Assembly: GCA_041666155.1 (NCBI GenBank)
Contig: JBAYHM010000223.1
Span: 1-7,653 of the forward strand
Direction of reading: 5' to 3'
Length of the DNA: 7,653 bases
Source: SZUA-426 sp041666155
Lineage (GTDB): Bacteria > Spirochaetota > Spirochaetia > Treponematales > Breznakiellaceae
The notes beneath the pieces were generated by a model, which saw only the letters and a list, made by a program, of their open reading frames with translations, made no database searches and was not told the origin of the DNA. Numbering within the stretch: position 1 is the first letter of the stretch; every line of letters begins with the position of its first letter. Shown here piece by piece: positions 1 to 4,964 of this stretch. Made by a program: the position numbers and the translations under genes.

Positions 1-1413
1 AAGGTCCCGCGCTAGACGCGCGTTATCAACGGCATTGCCGCCTTTCAGTTCAGCGTGGTCGTACAGACCGAAACCTTCCGCTTTGGGATCGAACACATAT
101 TCCGTGACCGTGCCATCTTCCGCGATTTCCACGATATCGGTCGGCGCGCAGGGAGAAATTTCGTCCATTCCATCACGGCTGCGCATGGTCATCACGCGTT
201 TGACGCCGAGAAGCCGCGCCGCCTCAGCCACCGGCCGGAGCAAGGCTTTTTCGTAGACGCCGATGATCTGGTAAGGCGCGTCGGCCGGGTTGGAGAGCGG
301 CCCGACGAGGTTCATGATCGTCTTGATACCCAGCGCTTTACGAGCGGGCGCGGCGTGCCTCATAGCTCCGTGGTAGATGGGCGCGAACAGAAACGTAAAG
401 TTCGTCTTTTCCAAAAGCGTCTGCGCCTCGGCTACGGACACGTTGACCGGTATGCCCAAAGCCTCATAAAAATCGGCGCTGCCGGATTTGCTGGAAACCG
501 CACGATTTCCGTGCTTGGCCACGGGAAGTCCGCAGGCCGCCGCGGCGAGCGCCGCCATCGAACTGATGTTGAATGTTCCCATCTCGTCGCCGCCGGTGCC
601 GCAGGTATCGGTGACCGGAACTTTCGCGATGAACGGCGTCTTTTTGCGCCGCAGCACAGCGGCGCAACCGGCGATCTCGGCGGCCGCCGGACCCTTGGCG
701 GCGAAGGCAGTCAAGAGAACGGCGGTCCTGGTCGTGTCCAGCGCGCCATCGGTCAATTCTTCCATAAATGATTCGGCAGTTTCGCGGTCAAGGTCCTGCC
801 GCGCAAGAAGTTTCTCCAAGGTTGACTTGAAGGCGAAGGGCTCGCGCCGATAGGTGAGAAACGCTTTAAGGATAAGTTCTCCCGCCTCTGAAGCGATCGA
901 TTCGGGGTGGAACTGGACACCTTCAATATCCATGGTTTTGTGGCGCACGCCCATGATGTCGCCGTCGGCCGCGCGCGCGGTGATCTCCAGTTCGGCGGGG
1001 AGCGTCGATTCGGCTATCACCAGGCTGTGGTAGCGGGTAAACACCGACTTGCCGCCGATCGTGCGGAACAAGCCCCTGCCGTCCAGCGCTATCTCCTCGG
1101 CAATGCCGTGCCTGATGTGCTTGGCGCCGACAATGTCCCCGCCGAACGCGTAGCCGATAGCCTGGTGTCCCAGACAGATACCGAGGATGGGTATTTTTCC
1201 GGCGAAATGCTTGATCGCCGCGACACTGATCCCCGCGTCTTCGGGCCGCCCCGGACCGGGAGAGATCACCAGCCGCTTGGGCTTGAGCGCCTCGATGCCG
1301 GCGATATCGATCTCGTCATTGCGGATAACGATAACCGGCTCGGCGGAAAGCCGCGCGATCAATTGATATACGTTATAGGTGAAGGAATCGTAGTTATCGA
1401 TTAATAAAGTCAT
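1..1413 (-). CDS. trpGD: Bifunctional anthranilate synthase glutaminase subunit / anthranilate phosphoribosyltransferase (TrpG-TrpD fusion), 3' end cut by window
   Basis: Reading back from ATG at 1413 gives 471 uninterrupted codons with no stop before the window edge. Residues 1-190 are a class I glutamine amidotransferase: LLIDNYDSFTYN at 3-14, oxyanion motif SPGPGRPED, nucleophile Cys80 in GICLGHQ, and His169-Glu171 in QFHPES. This half releases ammonia from glutamine for TrpE. From about residue 195 it continues into anthranilate phosphoribosyltransferase, which joins anthranilate to PRPP: DTCGTGGD at 269-276, KHGNRAVSSKSGSADFYEALG spread over 300-320 (PRPP and anthranilate binding), NLVGPLSNP at 368-376 and GMDEIS at 415-420. 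About 60 C-terminal residues should lie beyond the edge. The start ATG overlaps the trpE stop (ATGA, 1413-1410), implying translational coupling. The G-D fusion is also known in enterobacteria. A separate PabA is unlikely because of the TrpD domain and the trpE neighbour. Confidence 0.96.
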   Translation of the reverse strand, partial: MTLLIDNYDSFTYNVYQLIARLSAEPVIVIRNDEIDIAGIEALKPKRLVISPGPGRPEDAGISVAAIKHFAGKIPILGICLGHQAIGYAFGGDIVGAKHIRHGIAEEIALDGRGLFRTIGGKSVFTRYHSLVIAESTLPAELEITARAADGDIMGVRHKTMDIEGVQFHPESIASEAGELILKAFLTYRREPFAFKSTLEKLLARQDLDRETAESFMEELTDGALDTTRTAVLLTAFAAKGPAAAEIAGCAAVLRRKKTPFIAKVPVTDTCGTGGDEMGTFNISSMAALAAAACGLPVAKHGNRAVSSKSGSADFYEALGIPVNVSVAEAQTLLEKTNFTFLFAPIYHGAMRHAAPARKALGIKTIMNLVGPLSNPADAPYQIIGVYEKALLRPVAEAARLLGVKRVMTMRSRDGMDEISPCAPTDIVEIAEDGTVTEYVFDPKAEGFGLYDHAELKGGNAVDNARLARDL

Positions 1414-2873
1414 TTGGATGCCCCTTTCGCGCCCTGAGCGCTCGCGCCGCCCAGCGCCGCCCGCAGCGCGGCCAGTTTCTCGTTCGTCTCTTCCCACTCG
1501 CGCTCGGGTTTGGAACCGTATACGATGCCCGCGCCCGACTGGAGGTACCAGCGTCCGTCCTTCACCAGCGCGGAACGGATGGCGATGCAGGTGTCGAAGC
1601 CTCCCGCCGCGTCCAAATAACCGACCGCGCCGGCGTAAAAACTCCGGTCCACGCTTTCCAATTCCGAGACGATCTCCATCGCCCTGATTTTGGGCGCGCC
1701 GCTCACCGTACCCGCCGGGAAAGCCGCGCGGAGAACGTCGAGTTTTGTGTGTTCTTTTGAGGGGATGCCCTCAACCTCGGAAACGAGATGAATGACGTGG
1801 GAGAAACGTTCCGGTTCCATATTGCGCGTCAGGTGAACCGAGCCGGGCGCGCAAGCGCGGCCAAGGTCGTTCCGCGCAAGGTCCACGAGCATGAGGTGTT
1901 CGGCCCGTTCCTTGGGATCGGCCAGCAGCTCTTTTTCCAGTTCGATGTCCTCTTCCGGAGACCTTCCCCGTCGCCTGGTCCCCGCGATGGGCCGTATCTG
2001 CGCGACGCCCTCACGCAGGCGCACAAGGCTTTCAGGCGAGGCGCCCACCAGCGCGTAAGTGCCGAAATCGATGTAAAAGAGGTAGGGCGATGGACTGGCC
2101 GACCGGATTCTTCGGTATCCCTCAAGCGCGTCCAGGCTCGATTCCGCCACCAAGCGGCGGGAAAGCACCGCCTGTATGATGTCTCCGGCAATGATGAGTT
2201 CGCGGATTTTCTCCACGCCCCTTATGTACGCTTTGCGGTCGGCTTCCTCATCGGAAAGAATCGTAAAGGGAACCGCTTCGTCGGGGGGCGCCAAATGGCT
2301 GAAATCCAAGTCGGAAAGCCGTTTCTTCAAATCCCGTATCCGCGAGTCCAGGTCGATCGAGTGCTCGGCGTAATTGAGCGCGATGACATGAATCGTGTCG
2401 GTGAAATGGTCAAACACAAGGTACAGGTGGCCGACGATGAACTCCGCCTCCGGTACACCGATGCCGTCGGGTTTGGCTACGATTTTCACCGTATCGCAGC
2501 GCGACGCGAAATCGTAGCCGAGGAAACCGATGCCGCTCGCGGGCACCGGAAGGTTCGGAGCCACACCCGCGTTCTGGGAAGCCACGTACGATAGCGCGTC
2601 CAGAATATCGTATTTGCCTTTTCGCCGTTCAACGACATCCGCGGGAGGGGTCCACGGACTCGCGACGCCATTGATCACGAAGGACACGCCGTCCTTGTCC
2701 TGGCGCACGCGGAAAGCCTCTTCGGCGAGGATCAGCGAATAGCGCTCGCGTCCCTGCTTGAAGGACGCGGATTCCAGGATAGCCTTCGCGCCCAGCTTCT
2801 TCGCCAGCGTAAACGGCGTAAACCGTTCCCCCGGCATGGTCATCACTATCTCATCCCCTCTCCGTCCGTTCAT
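1410..2873 (-). CDS. trpE: Anthranilate synthase component I (chorismate-binding aminase subunit)
   Basis: The 487-residue protein has the usual TrpE length. With TrpG it converts chorismate plus glutamine-derived ammonia to anthranilate and pyruvate in the cytoplasm. The N-terminal domain carries ILES at 32-35 followed by RYSLI, matching the LLES tryptophan feedback pocket, so allosteric inhibition is likely (inference). The chorismate-binding domain shows AGDIIQAVLSRR (229-240), GASPESLVR (277-285), PIAGTRRRG (295-303), LVDLARNDLGR (329-339), FPAGTVSGAPKIRAMEIV (385-402), and SGAGIVYGSKPEREWEETNEK starting at 446. These cover the Mg and chorismate site. The start at 2873 is favoured by GAGGAG at 2885-2880, six bases upstream. 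Met11 and Met13 are weaker alternatives. The gene overlaps trpGD by four bases. The homologues PabB and isochorismate synthase are disfavoured by the ILES motif and the TrpG-TrpD partner. Confidence 0.96.
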   Translation of the reverse strand: MNGRRGDEIVMTMPGERFTPFTLAKKLGAKAILESASFKQGRERYSLILAEEAFRVRQDKDGVSFVINGVASPWTPPADVVERRKGKYDILDALSYVASQNAGVAPNLPVPASGIGFLGYDFASRCDTVKIVAKPDGIGVPEAEFIVGHLYLVFDHFTDTIHVIALNYAEHSIDLDSRIRDLKKRLSDLDFSHLAPPDEAVPFTILSDEEADRKAYIRGVEKIRELIIAGDIIQAVLSRRLVAESSLDALEGYRRIRSASPSPYLFYIDFGTYALVGASPESLVRLREGVAQIRPIAGTRRRGRSPEEDIELEKELLADPKERAEHLMLVDLARNDLGRACAPGSVHLTRNMEPERFSHVIHLVSEVEGIPSKEHTKLDVLRAAFPAGTVSGAPKIRAMEIVSELESVDRSFYAGAVGYLDAAGGFDTCIAIRSALVKDGRWYLQSGAGIVYGSKPEREWEETNEKLAALRAALGGASAQGAKGASK

Positions 2874-2889
2874 CCCGTACTCCTCAGTA

Positions 2890-2958
2890 TGTTTCTATTC
2901 ATAGATACATCACGCAGAGAGAACTTACAGGAAGACGATGATTCTGTCAATAGAAACA
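2890..2958. repeat. 10-bp perfect inverted repeat straddling the trp promoter
   Basis: TGTTTCTATT at 2890-2899 is the exact reverse complement of AATAGAAACA at 2949-2958. The arms are 49 bases apart. One arm touches the -35 box and the other lies in the untranslated leader, so the two would not be in one transcript as a hairpin. This fits a two-site operator bound by a dimer or by looping, but chance is possible. It does not resemble the E. coli TrpR operator. Confidence 0.3.
2922..2950 (-). promoter_or_regulatory. Sigma70-type promoter of the trp operon
   Basis: On the minus strand a perfect TTGACA (2950-2945) is followed after 17 bases by TAAGTT (2927-2922), a 3/6 match to the -10 box. The expected transcript start is near 2915, giving a 5' leader of only about 40 bases before the trpE ATG. 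That is too short for a classical terminator/antiterminator attenuator. No run of Trp codons is present. Confidence 0.6.
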
Positions 2959-3160
2959 AAAACTGATTCTTATCTACGACGGCGGAATTCGCGACAGACC
3001 GGAAAAATCCATCGATCCAACCCCGGCTCAAGGGTCACATCGGAGTACTCGCGACGCACCTGTTTTACGATCCCGTACATGAAGCCCACACCGGATGAAC
3101 TTCGCTCGGATAAGCGCATGGTGGACGGACGCTCCGCGCGGGGAGATTATTAAAAATGGT
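2959..3160. other. Non-coding stretch between the trp promoter and the toxin-antitoxin promoter
   Basis: No convincing gene is visible in either strand. The stretch is GC-rich up to about 3145 and then turns abruptly AT-rich at the edge of the toxin-antitoxin island. It holds an 8-bp palindrome GAGTACTC (3043-3050), an ATCCAAC heptamer (3015-3021) that could be a degenerate attC left core, and the first copy of the 19-bp repeat (3107-3125). A 71-codon open frame here shows no recognisable domain. Confidence 0.5.
3107..3125 (+). repeat. 19-bp direct repeat, copy 1 (possible attC right end)
   Basis: CGGATAAGCGCATGGTGGA here is repeated exactly at 3861-3879, in the same orientation, 754 bases downstream. 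Read as an attC right half it gives L' TCGGATAA, a 6-base spacer GCGCAT and R' GGTGGAC. R' matches the integron core GTTRRRY at 6 of 7 positions, failing at the second base. The matching left half of this site is not clear. Confidence 0.7.
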
Positions 3161-3194
3161 TTGACTTGACTTCTTTGAGTAAGTACAACATATT
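3161..3194 (+). promoter_or_regulatory. Promoter of yefM-yoeB
   Basis: Two overlapping TTGACT -35 boxes (3161-3166 and 3166-3171) each have a 4/6 -10 box after 17 bases: TACAAC (3184-3189) and CATATT (3189-3194). The -10 boxes lie inside the palindrome at 3181-3200, so repressor binding there would block RNA polymerase. Confidence 0.55.
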
Positions 3195-3200
3195 GTACTT
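3181..3200. promoter_or_regulatory. Palindromic operator for YefM(-YoeB) autoregulation
   Basis: AAGTACAA (3181-3188) and TTGTACTT (3193-3200) are perfect 8-bp inverted arms around a 4-base centre. Each arm carries a GTAC half-site related to the TGTACA core of the E. coli yefM-yoeB operator. It overlaps the -10 region and lies just ahead of the GGAGGG ribosome-binding site at 3203-3208. Binding by YefM or the YefM-YoeB complex is inferred from the family. Confidence 0.7.
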
Positions 3201-3216
3201 GTGGAGGGCTAATACT

Positions 3217-3465
3217 ATGGATGCAGTCTCATATTCCGACTTACGTCAAAATCTAAAATCTTATATGGACAAAGTTTATTTTGACCATGATCCGTTAATT
3301 ATTACCAGAAAGAATAATGAAAACTTAATTCTATTATCCATAAATGAATATAATAGTCTTCTAGAGACTAATTATTTATTGAGCAATGAAGCAAATGCTG
3401 AACATCTTAAGAAATCAATAGAACAGCATAAATCTGGAAAATCGAAAAAACATGAGTTGTTATAA
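3217..3465 (+). CDS. yefM: YefM/Phd-family antitoxin
   Basis: This 82-residue protein opens with MDAVSYSDLRQNLKSYMDKV, the N-terminal DNA-binding and dimerisation signature of Phd/YefM antitoxins. PLIITRKNNENLILLSINEYNSLLET follows the family pattern (xxITrrnxxxvVLlsxxeynsLxET). The C-terminal tail is rich in Lys, Glu and His, as expected for a flexible toxin-binding segment. ATG at 3217 is chosen because GGAGGG (3203-3208) lies eight bases upstream and because the family starts here. An in-frame ATG at 3166 would translate the operator and adds no conserved residues. The antitoxin should neutralise YoeB and repress its own promoter. The gene is very AT-rich compared with both flanks, which suggests acquisition from another genome. 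Confidence 0.93.
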   Translation: MDAVSYSDLRQNLKSYMDKVYFDHDPLIITRKNNENLILLSINEYNSLLETNYLLSNEANAEHLKKSIEQHKSGKSKKHELL

Positions 3466-3467
3466 AG

Positions 3468-3725
3468 ATGAATAAGCTTTTTACAGATGAAGCTTGGAAA
3501 GACTATTTATATTGGTTTGAATCGGATAAAAAACTTTTAAAGAAAATTAATGACATGATTAAGGAAATTGATAGAACACCTTTTGAAGGGATAGGTAAAC
3601 CTGAAGCTCTGAAATATAACCTGAAAGGTTATTGGTCTAGAAGAACAGATCATGAACACCGAATTGTATATCAAATTGAAGAAAACCAAATTACATATAT
3701 TTCTTTCAGATTCCATTATCAGTAA
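3468..3725 (+). CDS. yoeB: YoeB-family mRNA interferase toxin
   Basis: The 85-residue protein aligns end to end with E. coli YoeB. DYLYWFESDKKLLKKIN (12-28) is followed by RTPFEGIGKPEALKYNLKGY, then WSRRTDHEHRIVY and C-terminal FRFHYQ. The residues known to be catalytic in E. coli YoeB sit at the same numbers: Glu46, Arg65, His83 and Tyr84, with one extra Gln at the end. The toxin therefore looks intact. The family cleaves mRNA in the ribosomal A site during translation. Its ATG lies two bases after the yefM stop and no strong ribosome-binding site precedes it, so translation is probably coupled to yefM, keeping antitoxin ahead of toxin (inference). Confidence 0.95.
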   Translation: MNKLFTDEAWKDYLYWFESDKKLLKKINDMIKEIDRTPFEGIGKPEALKYNLKGYWSRRTDHEHRIVYQIEENQITYISFRFHYQ

Positions 3726-3753
3726 TATAGTAAGGATTTCAAAAAAAGAATTC

Positions 3754-3880
3754 GTCCAACAACTGCTTCAACCGGACAGCGCCCTTTGTCACGGTTTGAG
3801 CATCTCGCTACGCTCGTTTATGTACAAACCGCGCCAACCCGCTTCGCGGGACAAGCTTGCCGGATAAGCGCATGGTGGAA
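3754..3880 (+). repeat. Integron attC-like recombination site downstream of yoeB
   Basis: The left end has R'' GTCCAAC (3754-3760, matches RYYYAAC), a 6-base spacer, and L'' TTCAACCGG (3767-3775). The right end has L' CCGGATAA (3860-3867), a 6-base spacer, and R' GGTGGAA (3874-3880). L'' and L' pair apart from one A-A mismatch and one unpaired C (3769), which corresponds to the extrahelical base typical of attC. The middle folds further: TTGTC/GACAA (3786-3790/3850-3854), CGGTTTG/CAAACCG (3792-3798/3825-3831), GAGC/GCTC (3798-3801/3812-3815), and CCCGC/GCGGG (3838-3842/3846-3850). The orientation is right for a cassette carrying plus-strand genes, and about 127 bp is within the attC size range. 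Against this, R' lacks the GTT cleavage triplet. Confidence 0.5.
3861..3879 (+). repeat. 19-bp direct repeat, copy 2
   Basis: This is an exact copy of the sequence at 3107-3125. It forms the right end of the attC-like element and, with copy 1, brackets the toxin-antitoxin pair. Confidence 0.7.
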
Positions 3881-4002
3881 AGTTTCGTCACGCTCGGAAA
3901 GATCGTGACGTTGCTGGGGCCTTCATTCCCGAAACATTGAATGATGAATAACCAAAAGGAAACGCCGGTATGAAGCAATCAGCGCCGGGCGGCGTTCTTC
4001 GC
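3881..4002. other. Non-coding gap between the attC-like site and the hydrolase gene
   Basis: No credible gene is seen. A 7-bp hairpin CGTCACG/CGTGACG (3886-3892/3904-3910, 11-base loop) lies at the left and a possible terminator at the right. A 22-codon frame from ATG 3872 to TGA 3940 has no recognisable content. Confidence 0.5.
3961..3997 (-). terminator. Possible weak terminator after the hydrolase gene
   Basis: Read on the minus strand, AACGCCG (3997-3991) pairs with CGGCGTT (3967-3961) over a 22-base loop and is followed by TCCTTTTGG. The long loop and interrupted T run make it weak. A competing inner hairpin of CGCC/GGCG is also possible. Confidence 0.3.
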
Positions 4003-4839
4003 TCATAGGCCCTTCTTTTCCATTTCCCTGATCATGCCTAGGCGCTCGTCCATTAGTCGAGGCCATTCTCGCTCGTCCACGAACGGCTTGAAATCGGTTA
4101 TCGACCTTTTTTTCTCAAGCATACGCGTCTGGTTCGGATGCGAGCCGAGGGCAATATCGATCTTCTCACCGCGCAAGGATTCAAGCCCCTTGATGTAGAG
4201 CGTCCGCATTTCACGCGGAAGGCCCTTTTTATCAAGAAACGCGAAGTCCAGCGTATTGAGGCCGATCCCGCCGTGCAGACCGCAGCAGTACACCGCCCCG
4301 TCCGAATCGACGTCGTCGAAAAAGAAGGATGTCGTTCCAGGAGTGTGACCGGGAGTGTGTCGAGTACGGATCGTCATGCCGCCGAGCGTTATCGGCGTGT
4401 CATCGGCAAAATACGAGTCGGCTTTAAAATTGCCGAACGGATAGCCTTCGGTAAAAAGCAGATCGGTGCGATCGGTAAGAAAGAACGCGTCTTCCTTGCC
4501 CATATAAATCTTCGCCTTTGAATACTCGGCGATCGGGCGAAGGCCGCCGCAATGGTCGTAGTGGGCATGGCTGAGCAGTATCATTTTGATGTCGCGGGGA
4601 TCGTACCCCAATTTCCGGATACTTTCAAAGAGAAGGTAGACTTGTCCGTGCATCGTCGTGTCGATGAGGATCAAGCCCTCAAGCGTTGCGATGAGGTACG
4701 CGCCGACCCAGCTGTTCCCGACATAGTATACGTGCGGAGACACTCGGAATGGTTCCACCGCGACTTCCCAGGGACGCTCGCAGCCTTGCACCAATAATTG
4801 TAACGGATCGGCGATCGCCGGTTGTTTTTCGTTGCTCAT
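4003..4839 (-). CDS. Metallo-beta-lactamase-fold hydrolase, B3-like, cytoplasmic
   Basis: This 278-residue protein has the binuclear zinc site of the MBL superfamily. HAHYDH supplies His91, His93, Asp95 and His96; His165 lies in HTPGHTPGTTS and His234 in LGSHPNQT. Six ligands in this pattern (His at the position after Asp, TPGHTPG context) resemble subclass B3 enzymes. The N-terminus (MSNEKQ) has no signal peptide, unlike true periplasmic B3 beta-lactamases, so a cytosolic lactone, ester or thioester hydrolase is more likely. The pair Cys185-Cys186 in YCCGLHGG lies near the position that distinguishes MBL subclasses. The start at 4839 is chosen from AAGG at 4850-4847, seven bases upstream; the extension to 4941 would translate a hairpin. 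It is the last gene of the tctBAC cluster, 125 bases after tctC, which hints at a substrate linked to the imported carboxylate. The substrate is unknown. Confidence 0.85.
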   Translation of the reverse strand: MSNEKQPAIADPLQLLVQGCERPWEVAVEPFRVSPHVYYVGNSWVGAYLIATLEGLILIDTTMHGQVYLLFESIRKLGYDPRDIKMILLSHAHYDHCGGLRPIAEYSKAKIYMGKEDAFFLTDRTDLLFTEGYPFGNFKADSYFADDTPITLGGMTIRTRHTPGHTPGTTSFFFDDVDSDGAVYCCGLHGGIGLNTLDFAFLDKKGLPREMRTLYIKGLESLRGEKIDIALGSHPNQTRMLEKKRSITDFKPFVDEREWPRLMDERLGMIREMEKKGL

Positions 4840-4866
4840 GTTGCCGCCTTGTACCGGTCCCGCATT

Positions 4867-4903
4867 GCGAAGGAACCAACTCCAGCAAGAGCGATTCCTT
4901 CGC
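4867..4903 (-). other. 9-bp hairpin in the leader of the hydrolase gene
   Basis: GCGAAGGAA (4867-4875) and TTCCTTCGC (4895-4903) form a perfect stem with a 19-base loop. It lies 27 bases upstream of the hydrolase start, outside the ribosome-binding site. No T run follows it, so it is not a terminator. It may affect message stability or be a protein-binding palindrome. Confidence 0.45.
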
Positions 4904-4925
4904 GTCGAGATTCCTGATGTTAAGA

Positions 4926-4958
4926 CCGCTTTCAAAAGCAACCGGCTTTTGAAAGCGG
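4926..4958 (-). terminator. 14-bp perfect hairpin just after tctC (terminator or mRNA-stabilising stem)
   Basis: On the minus strand CCGCTTTCAAAAGC (4958-4945), a 5-base loop and GCTTTTGAAAGCGG (4939-4926) form a perfect 14-bp stem six bases after the tctC stop. It is followed only by TCTTAA, a poor T run. It is therefore probably leaky, acting as a 3' stabiliser of the tctC message with some read-through to the hydrolase gene. Confidence 0.6.
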
Positions 4959-4964
4959 CTCAAT

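Noticed and set aside
55..771. Long plus-strand open frame opposite trpGD
   Set aside because: It lies antisense to a strongly conserved enzyme, its translation has no recognisable domain, and long antisense frames are expected in GC-rich coding DNA.
1788..2594. 268-codon plus-strand open frame opposite trpE
   Set aside because: This is an antisense shadow of trpE; the product is rich in Arg and His with no family signature.
2874..2915. Tryptophan leader-peptide attenuator before trpE
   Set aside because: The predicted leader is only about 40 bases, with no Trp codons and no terminator stem with a T run.
3015..3126. A complete first attC site upstream of yefM
   Set aside because: ATCCAAC at 3015 could be a left core, but the adjoining CTCAAGGG does not pair with the right-end TCGGATAA, so only the right end (the 19-bp repeat) is supported.
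2938..3153. 71-codon plus-strand frame between the trp promoter and yefM
   Set aside because: It has no clear ribosome-binding site or domain, its start overlaps the opposing trp promoter, and it runs through the 19-bp repeat.
3166..3216. 17-codon N-terminal extension of YefM
   Set aside because: It would run through the promoter and operator, and the family begins at MDAVSYSDLR, which has its own GGAGGG site.
3872..3940. 22-codon plus-strand frame starting inside the second 19-bp repeat
   Set aside because: It is too short to judge and has no recognisable content; the other repeat copy opens an unrelated 11-codon frame, so the ATG-GTG start is a by-product of the repeat.
4840..4941. 34-codon N-terminal extension of the hydrolase
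   Set aside because: It translates across the 9-bp hairpin and the end of the 14-bp stem, has no conserved residues or signal peptide, and the ATG at 4839 has a good ribosome-binding site.
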